Positions 32,904-41,736 of a DNA stretch of 64,000 nt are shown one piece after another. The DNA is from Paenibacillus ihbetae (GTDB lineage Bacteria > Bacillota > Bacilli > Paenibacillales > Paenibacillaceae), in NCBI RefSeq assembly GCF_002741055.1, contig NZ_CP016809.1, positions 496,001-560,000 on the forward strand. Direction: 5' to 3'. The position numbers and the translations under genes are program-made. The stretch's first letter is position 1. Each line of letters starts with the position of its first letter. Below the pieces are notes generated by a model, which made no database searches, was not told the origin of the DNA, and worked only from the letters and a program-made list of their open reading frames with translations.

Positions 32904-34319
32904 ATGTGGGGATTTGAATTGCGGCGAGACATCGAGATTCCGTTAAAACGGCAAATTTATCTGGAAATAAAAGAGCAAATCGTTGCCGGAAGGCTTCGCG
33001 CAGGGGAAGCCCTTCCTTCCACCCGCCAGTTGGCAGAGGAACTGAAGGTGTCCCGAAATACGGTAAATGAGGCTTTTGACATGCTGTTGGCCGAAGGATT
33101 CGTTGTAAGCCGGCAGGGATCACCGACAAGAATCGCGGACGGCGCAGCTGTCCATACGGAGAAAAAGGAGATGCCACGGCAGCGCGAGCATCAGGGCGTT
33201 TCCTTCCTGGTCGATTTCCGTACTGGCCAACCGGATCTAGGAAGCTTCCCGAAATACTTATGGCAGCAAATCTCGATCAAGGCTTCCCGCGAGATGCCTG
33301 ACGATATGCTCGGGTATACCGGCCCCCAGGGACTGCCAAGCTTGCGTTACGAAATATCCTCCTGGCTGTACCGGAGTAAAGGGCTGGCGGTCGATCCGCT
33401 GGATATTTTCATAACGGCAGGCGCAACCCATGCCTTGAGTGTCATTGCCCATCTGTTGTATCAGCCAGAACAGGCGATTATCGTCGAGGATCCGACGAAC
33501 ATCGAAATGCTCCAGTCGTTCATCAATAAAGGTTATGATGTGAAGCGGGTTCCTGTGGATGAGTGTGGCTTGATAACGGACAAGCTGCCAAGCAACAGCG
33601 GCCCCATCTATGTGACTCCCTCGCATCAATTCCCGCTTGGCGGAATATTGCCTGCCGATCGTCGGGCAGCCTTGATTCGGTTTGCAAGGGGACAAGGCAG
33701 CTACATCGTAGAGGATGATTACGACAGTGAATTTCGGTATGACGGAGACCCGGTTTCGCCGCTCTATGCGATGGATCCGGATCGCGTGATCTATATCGGA
33801 ACGTTCAGCAAAGTGCTGTTTCCTGCCCTTCGCATCGGTTATGTCATTCTCCCGCATTGCCTCCAAGAGCGATGGCGTTATTTGCGCACGCATACGGATG
33901 TCCAGAACCCTCCTTTTGAGCAAGCGGCTTTAGCCGAATTTTTGCGAACGCGGAAATTTGACAGGCATATTCGAAACATGCGCAAGCTGTACCGTGAACG
34001 GAGACAGGCGCTTATGACGGCATTAAAGAGGTCGTTCGGCGATCGTTGGCACCCATGGGGCGATGCCGCCGGCCTGCATCTTGCCATCGAATTCGAGAAC
34101 ATGTGTTTCGATTCGTCCTTTAAAGACAAGTGCAGGAGTAACCGGATCCGGATCACGCCCGTCGAATACCATGCGATTGCCAAAGGATTCCACGCCAATA
34201 AACTGTTATTCGGCTATGGTCACCTGGAACCGCAGCAAATCGAAGAAGGTGTGGCAGCGCTGAAAGCATTTCTGCTTGCCCAGGGATATATGCCATCCGC
34301 CCGTCAGGTTCCCCTTTAA
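32904..34319 (+). CDS. MocR-type regulator (GntR winged helix fused to PLP aminotransferase fold)
   Basis: The 471-residue protein joins a GntR winged helix (about 15-80; LPSTRQLAEELKVSRNTVNE) to a fold-type I aminotransferase domain. The PLP lysine lies in GTFSKVLFPALRIGY, and VEDDYDSEFRY holds the conserved Asp and Tyr. MocR proteins sense PLP, amines or amino acids and control adjacent metabolic or transport genes; here the neighbour is the divergent EamA transporter. ATG 32904 has GGAGG four bases upstream; the longer frame from 32832 lacks one. Confidence 0.92.
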   Translation: MWGFELRRDIEIPLKRQIYLEIKEQIVAGRLRAGEALPSTRQLAEELKVSRNTVNEAFDMLLAEGFVVSRQGSPTRIADGAAVHTEKKEMPRQREHQGVSFLVDFRTGQPDLGSFPKYLWQQISIKASREMPDDMLGYTGPQGLPSLRYEISSWLYRSKGLAVDPLDIFITAGATHALSVIAHLLYQPEQAIIVEDPTNIEMLQSFINKGYDVKRVPVDECGLITDKLPSNSGPIYVTPSHQFPLGGILPADRRAALIRFARGQGSYIVEDDYDSEFRYDGDPVSPLYAMDPDRVIYIGTFSKVLFPALRIGYVILPHCLQERWRYLRTHTDVQNPPFEQAALAEFLRTRKFDRHIRNMRKLYRERRQALMTALKRSFGDRWHPWGDAAGLHLAIEFENMCFDSSFKDKCRSNRIRITPVEYHAIAKGFHANKLLFGYGHLEPQQIEEGVAALKAFLLAQGYMPSARQVPL

Positions 34320-34326
34320 TACCCAT

Positions 34327-34353
34327 GAAAAAACCGCGCTAACGCGCGGTTTT
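34327..34353. terminator. Bidirectional terminator between convergent genes
   Basis: ACCGCGC and GCGCGGT pair around a 4-base loop, flanked by A on one side and TTTT on the other. It overlaps the last codons of the lipoprotein gene on the minus strand. Confidence 0.8.
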
Positions 34354-35985
34354 CCGGTCCATTGTACGTGGCTTCCCGTCCTGTGACGGCTCCGCCAGCA
34401 AATCCAGCAGGAACGCCTTAAGATCTATCATGCGCAAGTAACGGGGCTCACGGTCTGTTCCGCATATGATCAGCGGCACAAGCGACTCCTTCTTCCCTAT
34501 AGATCCGTGCCCGCCTCCTCCTTCATGCGTCGGAGAGCTTCGGTCCTTGAGCTCGTATCCGGGTTTCGAGGTAACGACCATATAGCTCCCGGTGTGGGAA
34601 TGAAGAGCGCTTGCCAATCTTTGCAGGACATCAGGGTACTCTCCATAGCTTATGGGTTGACCTTCATCCGGCTTCCCCCTGCCTGCTTTCAGATCCAAAG
34701 CGTCCTTGTCTCCTTCGATCGTCCACTTCTGTCCATAAGAGTCCGTGAATGAACCATCCGCATGATATTTCAGCTGCTTGCCTGCAGAACCACGTAGAAC
34801 ATGAATCCATCCTTCATCCTTCCACGCGGCCATGTCTATCCGGTTGTCCTTAAGAAGCCTGCCCGCGATTTCTTGCAGCGAGTGCTTCCCATTCGGGTTG
34901 TATATATAAGCCATCGTTTCGTTCACGGCGAGGATTACATCGGTTTCATCCGTTGGCCGCTCGCCCGGACGCAGGATCCGATACCCGTTCAATATGGCCG
35001 GAAGGTCGATTTCCGAATGCTGATCGGCCGGAAGGAGCTGCGTCATGCCGCTGTCGCCCGCAATGACGATGATGGCTTCCTCAAGCGCTTTTTCGGGGGA
35101 GCCGAAGGCTTGCAGCATGGATTGAAGCTGATCGTCAAGCTTCTTGATGCCTTCCATATCCGAAGGCCCGTTCTTATGAATCTTCTGATCCAAATCCGGC
35201 AAATACACGTATAAAAAGTCAGGCAGCTTTTTCTCCCTGATTAAATATTCCAAGGCTTCCATTGCAAATTTGTTATCCATTCCCAATCGGTTGGCAATGC
35301 TGTCAGGCATATTCTTCTTGCCGTTCAGCGGATTGGAAAGGGCACCCAAGGTCAACAGATCGGGACCTTTGACCTTGATGTTTCGATGCAGGGTGGTCGG
35401 CACCTCGATCCAAGCCGGAATGGAGAGGGTATGCTCCGCTTTTCCCCGATACACCAATCCGTTGATCGAGCCGGAAGTCAGCCCGAGTCTGGCTGCGTCT
35501 TCATAGATCGTATGAATCTTTGGATTGAGGTGCCGGCCGTTCAGGTTGATAAGGGCATCTTCGAGCACATGATTCACGCCCTGCCTCAGAATCTCCATCG
35601 GACCGGTTCCGTAGTTGATTAAACGCTTCTCCTCGGCCGAATACCAAAGAAGGCCGGGGACTCGATGTTCATGAGGATAGGCACCGGTCAGCATCGAGCT
35701 GTCAATCGTCACGGACATCGTCGGAAACGAACTGACCATATCCTTATGGTAATGCCCTTTCCCGATAAGATACTGAAAGGTCGGGAGCTGCTTTTGACGG
35801 ATCCCTTCATCGATCGATTGGGCCATTAACGTGTCAACCATAAGAAAGATAACTTTCTTCTTATCGGTTCCCTGCTTGGACTTCACATGAAGCAAGTCAT
35901 GCTCTTTCGTCTCTTTATTTCCACAGCCAACTACTGTCGCCAGGATGAGGACTACGGCTAACCACTTCATTCCCATTGTTCGCAT
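34339..35985 (-). CDS. Lipoprotein phosphodiesterase/alkaline-phosphatase-superfamily protein
   Basis: The 548-residue product begins with a lipoprotein signal peptide (hydrophobic WLAVVLILATVVGC, lipid-modified Cys about residue 21). It contains the type I phosphodiesterase/nucleotide pyrophosphatase metal motifs: FLMVDTL near 50, SSFPTMSVTIDSSMLTGAYP near 87-105 (nucleophile Thr or Ser), YLPDLDQKIHK near 260 and GDSGM near 310, plus HEGGGGHGS near 505. It should act outside the membrane on phosphodiesters or phosphonates. The final codons overlap the terminator. The exact substrate is unknown. Confidence 0.87.
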   Translation of the reverse strand: MRTMGMKWLAVVLILATVVGCGNKETKEHDLLHVKSKQGTDKKKVIFLMVDTLMAQSIDEGIRQKQLPTFQYLIGKGHYHKDMVSSFPTMSVTIDSSMLTGAYPHEHRVPGLLWYSAEEKRLINYGTGPMEILRQGVNHVLEDALINLNGRHLNPKIHTIYEDAARLGLTSGSINGLVYRGKAEHTLSIPAWIEVPTTLHRNIKVKGPDLLTLGALSNPLNGKKNMPDSIANRLGMDNKFAMEALEYLIREKKLPDFLYVYLPDLDQKIHKNGPSDMEGIKKLDDQLQSMLQAFGSPEKALEEAIIVIAGDSGMTQLLPADQHSEIDLPAILNGYRILRPGERPTDETDVILAVNETMAYIYNPNGKHSLQEIAGRLLKDNRIDMAAWKDEGWIHVLRGSAGKQLKYHADGSFTDSYGQKWTIEGDKDALDLKAGRGKPDEGQPISYGEYPDVLQRLASALHSHTGSYMVVTSKPGYELKDRSSPTHEGGGGHGSIGKKESLVPLIICGTDREPRYLRMIDLKAFLLDLLAEPSQDGKPRTMDRKTAR

Positions 35986-36045
35986 TTCGTCACCCGCCTT
36001 ACCTACATTTTGCAACGGATAACGAAATGTCATTCGAGGGATTTT

Positions 36046-37260
36046 TTAGCTTGCCGATGCTTCATCTCTGCTTGCTCTTGTCAGCTTCGTAAACGCCCAA
36101 GCACCGAGGCACGAAGTGATGAACAACACGGCTCCCATCGGAACGGCTGTCGTCTCGTCAATACCGACCAGGGGCGATACCGCCGAGCCCAGCAATAACG
36201 GTACCAGGCCAAGCACGGCGCTTGCGCTTCCCGCCCGATGTCCTTGCTTCTCCATGGCCAGGGTAAATGTGCTGGTGGCAACGATTCCGATCGTGATCAT
36301 ATATATAAAGATTAAGATGACGATTAGGGCAAGCGGTCCTCGGATCGCCGTCATGATAAGCAGCAGAGAAGTTGCGCTTACCGCCGTCCATACGCCGAAG
36401 CGCAGCAATGTCCTTTCCGGAATAATGCCGCCAAAGCGTCCGATCAGAAAGCTGCCGAAAATGATTGCAAGGCCATTGATGCCGAACAGAATGCTGAACA
36501 CCTGCGGCGACACACCATAAATCCCTTGATAAACAAACGGGGTGCCTGACACATAAGCAAAGCTCCCTCCATGGATAAAGCCGACCGTCAAGGCGTATCC
36601 GATGAAGGAACGATCCTTGAACAGATCCCCCATAGTCCGAATCGAGTGGCCAATCGAGCTGGGCATCCGTTTCTCGGGCGGCAAGGTTTCCTTTAACCGC
36701 AGCGTAATGGTGAGCACGATAAACAGGCCGAATAAGCTTAGAAAATAAAAGATCGAATGCCAGCTCGCAGACGGAAGCAGCAAAATCGCTCCGCCTGACA
36801 TCGGGGCGACCATCGGCGCAACAGCATTGATGACTGACAGCAGCGCAAAGAACTTGGTCAGCTCCCTGCCGCTGAACACATCCCGCACCACTGCACGGGA
36901 GATGACAAGGCCGGCAGCAGCCGTGAATCCCTGCAAAAATCGAGCGATAATCAGCGTCGTAATATTCGGCGCTAGCGCGCAAAATAGAGAAGATAAGGCG
37001 AACAGTCCCAGAGAGATGATCAGGGGCATTCTTCTCCCTCGTGCGTCACTGATTGGTCCCACAATAATTTGTCCCAAAGCCAGACCGATCAAGCACGAGG
37101 TTAAACTCAGCTGCACCAGCGAGGCTCGCGCTCCCAAGTCAGCCGATATATCGGGGAAGCTGGGCAGATACATATCGATATTGAATGGTCCCAAAATACC
37201 AAGCAAACTGAGAAGAAATGCTAGGCCTAGGCGTTCTCTTCCCGTTGGATTATGAAGCAT
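36046..37260 (-). CDS. Bcr/CflA-type multidrug MFS transporter
   Basis: The 404-residue, twelve-span transporter matches the Bcr/CflA drug-resistance group: GPFNIDMYLPSFPDISADLG in span 1, QIIVGPISDARGRRMPLI as motif A, and RAVVRDVFSGRE after span 4. Members export bicyclomycin, chloramphenicol, sulfonamides or metabolites by proton antiport. ATG 37260 has AAAGGTG ten bases upstream; a TTG at 37269 is the alternative. Upstream, CATGC-TCAA-GCATG (about 37343-37356) is a possible operator. Confidence 0.9.
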   Translation of the reverse strand: MLHNPTGRERLGLAFLLSLLGILGPFNIDMYLPSFPDISADLGARASLVQLSLTSCLIGLALGQIIVGPISDARGRRMPLIISLGLFALSSLFCALAPNITTLIIARFLQGFTAAAGLVISRAVVRDVFSGRELTKFFALLSVINAVAPMVAPMSGGAILLLPSASWHSIFYFLSLFGLFIVLTITLRLKETLPPEKRMPSSIGHSIRTMGDLFKDRSFIGYALTVGFIHGGSFAYVSGTPFVYQGIYGVSPQVFSILFGINGLAIIFGSFLIGRFGGIIPERTLLRFGVWTAVSATSLLLIMTAIRGPLALIVILIFIYMITIGIVATSTFTLAMEKQGHRAGSASAVLGLVPLLLGSAVSPLVGIDETTAVPMGAVLFITSCLGAWAFTKLTRASRDEASAS

Positions 37261-37423
37261 GCGTATCAAACACCTTTACGATTAATTTAGCTTTAACTAT
37301 GGATGTGACAGCCAAGCCATAGCTTGTCGAGCAAGTAAATGCATGCTCAAGCATGTGGTTTTCCGGTCGACAAGACTTTGACCATTATAAGGGGTTCCGT
37401 ACTTTTTGTTAAGTGTTCGTTAT

Positions 37424-37456
37424 AAAAAAACGCACGGTAAAGTTTCTTTACCGTGC
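37424..37456 (-). terminator. Terminator of the doxX-tetR-DUF2269 operon
   Basis: GCACGGTAAAG (37432-37442) pairs with CTTTACCGTGC (37446-37456) around a 3-base loop; on the minus strand seven T follow almost at once. Confidence 0.9.
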
Positions 37457-37542
37457 TCTGGCCTTCTCTCTATATGATTCTGCAATGGCTTCCTCTTCGA
37501 TGAAAGGGAGCCTAGGAGTACTATTTGGGACCATTTACTTTA

Positions 37543-38004
37543 TCAAAATGGCTTAGACACCATAAAATAAAGGATGGCGAGGGGAAGCAGGGTTGCGATC
37601 GTCCCGAATATCGCCCAATACCTTGACGCCTGCTTATACCCTGCCGTGACCGCTCCAAGTTCTACGGAGTGTCCGCTGTGCTTAATCATGCTTTTCTGTA
37701 ATGGGATCAATATGCCTCCCCAAATCAGTCCCGTCACGCCAAACAAGACAAGCGATGCGGTGAGCCAATTCATTCCGCCGATCCCGAATCCGTAGCGACC
37801 AGCCATCACGATGCCGGAAACGATAAGCAGCAACAATCCCGGCAGCGTAAACACGTAGTCGGCCAGCATTACATTCTTCGCCGTCCGGTGGATGTGGGAC
37901 GGATTGCCTTCAATATCGGCCCTTACCTTCCAGAACGCTGCCGTTATGATATTCCCCACAAACAGCACGCTTCCGGTTATATGAAGAAACAGCCATACCG
38001 TCAT
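37543..38004 (-). CDS. DUF2269 family membrane protein
   Basis: The 153-residue protein has four predicted spans and the DUF2269 start WLFLHITGSVLFVGNIITAAFWK, including a conserved membrane histidine. Function unknown; the family may bind haem or quinone, but this is not established. Its ATG overlaps the TetR stop by four bases (ATGA), so it is the third gene of a translationally coupled operon controlled by the TetR protein. A strong terminator follows. Confidence 0.82.
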   Translation of the reverse strand: MTVWLFLHITGSVLFVGNIITAAFWKVRADIEGNPSHIHRTAKNVMLADYVFTLPGLLLLIVSGIVMAGRYGFGIGGMNWLTASLVLFGVTGLIWGGILIPLQKSMIKHSGHSVELGAVTAGYKQASRYWAIFGTIATLLPLAILYFMVSKPF

Positions 38005-38627
38005 CGGCTCCTGCCCCCCTTCCCGGCTTCTCCGGGCTGCAGAATACCGATGATAAAATCCTCATATTCCTTCGTACCGAAGACGTCGCTCTTGGCCCCG
38101 ATCAATCCCCGTACCCGCAGCCCGAAAGACAGCAATTCGAACAGCTCCGCCGTCCGCTCGGCATCGATGGACTTTGGAATTACGCCCGCTTCCTGCCCGG
38201 TCTCGATCCAATTCCTCGAGGTCGCCGTCGATTCCCTGTAAAACCCGGCTACAATCTCGGCAATCCCCGGCTGATCGCTCTTTCCGATCAAATACATCAA
38301 AATCTGGTTGCTTATGTCATCGCGGCTTTCCAGCTTCGTCATCCCATGCGCGATGGCGTTCATGGGTCCTTCAAACTGCTTCTCCTTCCCCTGCTTGTTT
38401 ACTTCATTCATAAACCGTTCGTTTGATTCCGCGAGCTTCGCTTTCAATACATTGATATACAGCTCATCTTTGCCGGAAACGTAATGAAAGATCGCGCCTT
38501 TGGAGAGTCCGGTGCGCTTCATTATATCCGTTAACGTCGTTTGACTGCAGCCCTTCTCCCGGATCAATTCCTCTGTTGCTTCCAGGAGGATGTGCTGCGT
38601 TTGCTCTCGGCGTTCTTCTTGCTTCAT
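38001..38627 (-). CDS. TetR/AcrR family transcriptional regulator
   Basis: The 208-residue protein has an N-terminal helix-turn-helix (GCSQTTLTDIMKRTGLSKGAIFHYVSGKDELY, split by the turn around residue 40) and a variable C-terminal ligand domain. GGAGG precedes ATG 38627. It is the second gene of a three-gene operon behind a DoxX-like protein, and a TetR-type palindrome sits within the operon promoter, so autorepression is likely. The inducing ligand is unknown. Confidence 0.93.
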   Translation of the reverse strand: MKQEERREQTQHILLEATEELIREKGCSQTTLTDIMKRTGLSKGAIFHYVSGKDELYINVLKAKLAESNERFMNEVNKQGKEKQFEGPMNAIAHGMTKLESRDDISNQILMYLIGKSDQPGIAEIVAGFYRESTATSRNWIETGQEAGVIPKSIDAERTAELFELLSFGLRVRGLIGAKSDVFGTKEYEDFIIGILQPGEAGKGGRSR

Positions 38628-38656
38628 ATTGGGATTCCTCCTTCATAGGTACCGCA

Positions 38657-39109
38657 TTACCCTTGCGGCGGCAGCCAGCCTGCAATTAAGATCGCGGCTA
38701 TGAACACGATTTGGATAACCGATCTGATCCCAAGCGCTGGAACCGGCCTGCCCGCTAGCTTGAGCTTATGACGGGCTGCATGCATGTTAGCGGGAAACAT
38801 GGCAATCAGCAGCAGCGTCAGCAAGGTTGCTGCTGTCGTTGTCGTCGACGGGAAGAGCAGCAGAATGGCACCCGATATTTCAAAAATACCTGTCAAGCTT
38901 ACGATCAACCCCGCCTTAGGGATCCATGGCGGTACCATCGCGATCAGATCGGGACGCATTCTGCCCCAGTGAGCCGACGCTGCGATCAGCAGCATTACCG
39001 CTGCTGCAAAGCGAAGCGATATGACGGTGTCGTTCATGTACTCCCACCCGGCTAAACCGAGTGTCCGAAATACGAGAAACGAAAAAACCATGCCTATGAA
39101 TGGTGCCAT
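38657..39109 (-). CDS. DoxX-like membrane protein
   Basis: The 150-residue four-span protein resembles the DoxX/DUF4267-like set of small membrane proteins, with RFAAAVMLLIAASAHWGR, GIFEISGAILLLFP and AMFPANMHAARH, the last a typical DoxX-family loop. DoxX proteins have been linked to quinone or redox chemistry in membranes; no activity can be assigned. I chose ATG 39109 because GAGGAG lies nine bases upstream and the promoter at 39141-39169 excludes longer forms. First gene of a TetR-controlled operon. Confidence 0.8.
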   Translation of the reverse strand: MAPFIGMVFSFLVFRTLGLAGWEYMNDTVISLRFAAAVMLLIAASAHWGRMRPDLIAMVPPWIPKAGLIVSLTGIFEISGAILLLFPSTTTTAATLLTLLLIAMFPANMHAARHKLKLAGRPVPALGIRSVIQIVFIAAILIAGWLPPQG

Positions 39110-39140
39110 CTCCACCAACTCCTCATCCTCTTTGTTCTTT

Positions 39141-39169
39141 ATTATATATACCGACCATCGGTTTGTAAA
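39141..39169 (-). promoter_or_regulatory. Promoter with TetR operator in its spacer
   Basis: On the minus strand TTTACA (39169-39164), exactly 17 bases, then TATAAT (39146-39141). The spacer contains ACCGA-TGG-TCGGT (39162-39150), a perfect palindrome of the TetR/AcrR operator type. A repressor bound there would block RNA polymerase directly. Confidence 0.75.
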
Positions 39170-39187
39170 TACGAACGGCAATAAATG

Positions 39188-39243
39188 AAAGCCGTCAAGA
39201 TTACGACCGCTCATAGTGAGCAAGCAGCAAATCTGACGGCTTT
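39188..39243 (-). terminator. Hairpin after the MFS gene at 39303
   Basis: AAAGCCGTCA(A)GAT (39188-39201) pairs with ATCTGACGGCTTT (39231-39243) around a long loop; the minus-strand end is only moderately T-rich. Confidence 0.55.
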
Positions 39244-39302
39244 GGTTTTGCCTGTTTGATTGCCCAGAGGATTGCTCCCCCATCTAACCGACATGGGCCC
39301 AT

Positions 39303-40547
39303 CTATTGTTTTGACGAGGCGGGGTATATTCTGAACAACTGAACGTATAGAACGACGCTAATAAGTGCTGACAGCAGGATCAGGCTGAATATCCCCATTG
39401 GCGGGATCCACGCCGATAAAAACACGGTCACCGGCGCTAAAAATCGCCCGATCGTATACTGCAGGTTATCCGCGCCCATGTATTGTCCTCTTGCATGCTC
39501 GGGCGCATAATGGCTGATAAAGCTCTGCATGACCGGTGAGCGAACAATCTCGCCGAATGTAAACACGATCGTAACGATAAACAGGAACCATAGATTGGTG
39601 CTGAAGCCGAGGGCGAACGTCCCTATTCCGGATAACAGTGATGACATAATGAATACGTCGCGTTCTTTCCAGTGGCGCAGCCATTTGGTTACCGGCAGGA
39701 TAAACAGTACAAACAAGAGACCGTTCAAGCCGAGCAGCCATCCTAAAATTTCGGTGCTGGTGAGCATCAGCTCGCCCTCCTCCCAGGAGAACAAAGCCTG
39801 AGCAGGCACGTAGTTCGTGACGTAGACGGCTAAATACAAATCCAGCTGCATAATCGCTACCAGCGCGAATATCCCTGCTAGTATGTACACCAGAAACACT
39901 TTGTCGCGAAAAATTACGCCGTATCCCTTCCACTGCTCCTTCCATATCTCGCCCACCGGTGAGGAACGCTCTGCGCTTCGCTCACCAGTCGGCATGGATT
40001 CTTTAACGATAAAATAAATGGCGATGAAATACAGCAGCAGGATGATCGAGCAGGTCCACAACAGCTCCTGCCGGTAATAGAAGAAGAATACCGCTCCAAG
40101 GGCCGGGCCTAACACAGCCCCGATATTATTGGCGGTCGTGAATGTAGCGAACACTTGACGCCGGTCTTGTGCCGGAACCAGGTCTGCCACCATCGCCGTA
40201 CTGGCCGGCCGATACACGGCCCCGCCAAAACCGATGGCGATAAATGCGGCATAATCGAGCCAATGAGAAGGCGACATGGCGAATACGGCAAACATCAAGG
40301 TTTGGAGCGCAGCGCCCATCAGCATGACGGGACGGCGTCCCACCCGGTCCGCCAAAGCGCCTCCGATCAAGCTCCCGGCCATGCTGAATAACGGAGGAAC
40401 CGTCATCAGCATCCCCGCGATATCATTTCCTAATGCGTTCCCGAAGTAAACCGCAATAAACGGAAAGTACATCCACACGAGCATATTGAACAGCGCTTCG
40501 CCAAATAATCGAACTTTTAAATTGGTATTCCATAAACGAATTTGCAT
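39303..40547 (-). CDS. MFS transporter (MDR family, YitG/LmrP-like)
   Basis: The 414-residue, twelve-span transporter has motif A as GGALADRVGRRPVMLMG (about residue 62) and family patterns such as FVEAxFN-like GEALFNMLVWMYFPFIAVYF at the start. Members are usually multidrug exporters. ATG 40547 has GGGAG ten bases upstream; the frame also reaches 40580 without a ribosome site. Two palindromic elements upstream (40650-40730) suggest repression by an unlinked TetR-type regulator. Confidence 0.87.
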   Translation of the reverse strand: MQIRLWNTNLKVRLFGEALFNMLVWMYFPFIAVYFGNALGNDIAGMLMTVPPLFSMAGSLIGGALADRVGRRPVMLMGAALQTLMFAVFAMSPSHWLDYAAFIAIGFGGAVYRPASTAMVADLVPAQDRRQVFATFTTANNIGAVLGPALGAVFFFYYRQELLWTCSIILLLYFIAIYFIVKESMPTGERSAERSSPVGEIWKEQWKGYGVIFRDKVFLVYILAGIFALVAIMQLDLYLAVYVTNYVPAQALFSWEEGELMLTSTEILGWLLGLNGLLFVLFILPVTKWLRHWKERDVFIMSSLLSGIGTFALGFSTNLWFLFIVTIVFTFGEIVRSPVMQSFISHYAPEHARGQYMGADNLQYTIGRFLAPVTVFLSAWIPPMGIFSLILLSALISVVLYVQLFRIYPASSKQ

Positions 40548-40649
40548 AAGAAACAGGCTCCCTTTAGCTTCACAGCGCAATGGCTTAGATATCCCGGCCG
40601 GGCATCACCTACTATAAAATAATTTCCAGGCAAAATATAGACTTATATT

Positions 40650-40730
40650 AGACGTTCGTTTATACTAATAATATGAAAATCGAATAAGACCCGGTTTGAT
40701 TCAAATGTTCCTTAAATCGAACGTACGTTC
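40650..40730 (-). promoter_or_regulatory. Two TetR-like palindromes upstream of the MFS gene
   Basis: GAACGTACGTTC (40719-40730) is a perfect 12-base palindrome, and AGACGTTCGTTT (40650-40661) is a related, less symmetric element about 70 bases nearer the gene. No regulator gene is adjacent. Confidence 0.4.
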
Positions 40731-40743
40731 TAATCTAATAATT

Positions 40744-40772
40744 AAAGACGCCTCCGCGGAGGCGTCTTTTTT
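40744..40772. terminator. Terminator downstream of the NUDIX gene
   Basis: AAAGACGCCTCC and GGAGGCGTCTTT form a 12-bp stem with a 2-base loop. T-rich on both strands, stronger on plus; on minus it ends the NUDIX/YdcZ operon. Confidence 0.75.
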
Positions 40773-40799
40773 AGACTTAAATGCAATATCGTTCTCTGG

Positions 40800-41204
40800 T
40801 TAATCGATCAGCTGCTTGGTCTCGTATAACCGATCAAAGATCAGCCGGCTCACCTCGGACACATGTCCTTTATCTTGATAAGTCAACCATGCCAGCTCCT
40901 CGATTTCCGAGGCTGGCGACAGCTCTCCGTCCGCCTCTGCCGTATAACAGGACATCTTCACGATGACGCCATCGGTTTTGCCGTGCGCCTCCGCCTCAAA
41001 TGTTCCATAGTGGACGGCGCTTTCTGCCTTTACCCTGACGGACAGCTCCTCTTCAATTTCCCTGACTAGCGTTTCAACCTCCGTCTCGCCGGCCTCCCGC
41101 TTTCCTCCGGGAATATAGTACGTATCCTTACCTCTGGAGCGGGCGCACAAGATACGTCCGTCAACCACATGCAGCCATGCGACTTTATCAATGATGGATT
41201 CCAT
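40800..41204 (-). CDS. NUDIX hydrolase
   Basis: The 134-residue protein carries the Nudix box GGKREAGETEVETLVREI followed by EEELSV, with the two catalytic Glu of REUXEE present and only the final Gly replaced by Ser. Such enzymes hydrolyse nucleoside diphosphates linked to another group, for example oxidised nucleotides. It begins four bases after the YdcZ stop, with GGAGGAG overlapping that gene's end, so it is the last gene of the ydcZ-crp-ydcZ operon. Substrate unknown. Confidence 0.9.
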   Translation of the reverse strand: MESIIDKVAWLHVVDGRILCARSRGKDTYYIPGGKREAGETEVETLVREIEEELSVRVKAESAVHYGTFEAEAHGKTDGVIVKMSCYTAEADGELSPASEIEELAWLTYQDKGHVSEVSRLIFDRLYETKQLID

Positions 41205-41208
41205 GTTT

Positions 41209-41688
41209 TCACTCTCCTCCTTCGTGTACTCTCCGTGACTCCTGCTTCTCTTGTGTTCCTCCTAATTTAAACACCAGAATGCCGCTGATGATAACCAGAA
41301 CTCCAATCAGCTGGTTCATCGTAAACGGAACCTTCTCAAGACCGAGCCAGCCCAAGGAATCCCATAATAGAGCGAATCCGAGCTGGGACGTCATGACAAT
41401 CGAGATGGCAAACGTCGGTCCAAGCATTCTCGTTGCTTGAACCAGGCATATTACGACGCCTACGCCGATTACCCCGCTGATCCAATACCAGGGCTTCATC
41501 CGTTCCAGCTGGAACGTGCCGGCACCCTCGACAGCCAGGCTTATGATCAAGGATGCGGCAAAGCCCAATCCGAGCACCAGCGTTGTCGTAGACCATAATC
41601 CCGTGGCCGCATTCACCCGGTTGTTAAATATATTTTGCAGACTTACCAGAGCGCCGGCGATAAGCGCCAATACCAATCCTCCGGCCAC
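41209..41688 (-). CDS. YdcZ-type DMT half-transporter, copy 1
   Basis: The 159-residue, five-span protein matches the DMT family YdcZ (formerly DUF606), whose members consist of one half of an EamA transporter and often occur as two genes. Family residues include ALVSLQNIFNNRVNAATG in span 1 and FTMNQLIGVLVIISGILVFKLG at the end. GTG 41688 has AAGGAGG eight bases before it and is clearly better than ATG 41721. With the second copy at 42483 it could form a heterodimer. Confidence 0.85.
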   Translation of the reverse strand: MAGGLVLALIAGALVSLQNIFNNRVNAATGLWSTTTLVLGLGFAASLIISLAVEGAGTFQLERMKPWYWISGVIGVGVVICLVQATRMLGPTFAISIVMTSQLGFALLWDSLGWLGLEKVPFTMNQLIGVLVIISGILVFKLGGTQEKQESRRVHEGGE

Positions 41689-41736
41689 ATTGGGCGCCTC
41701 CTTCCGTTTCCCGCATAACATGTCCTTAAGCGGTCA

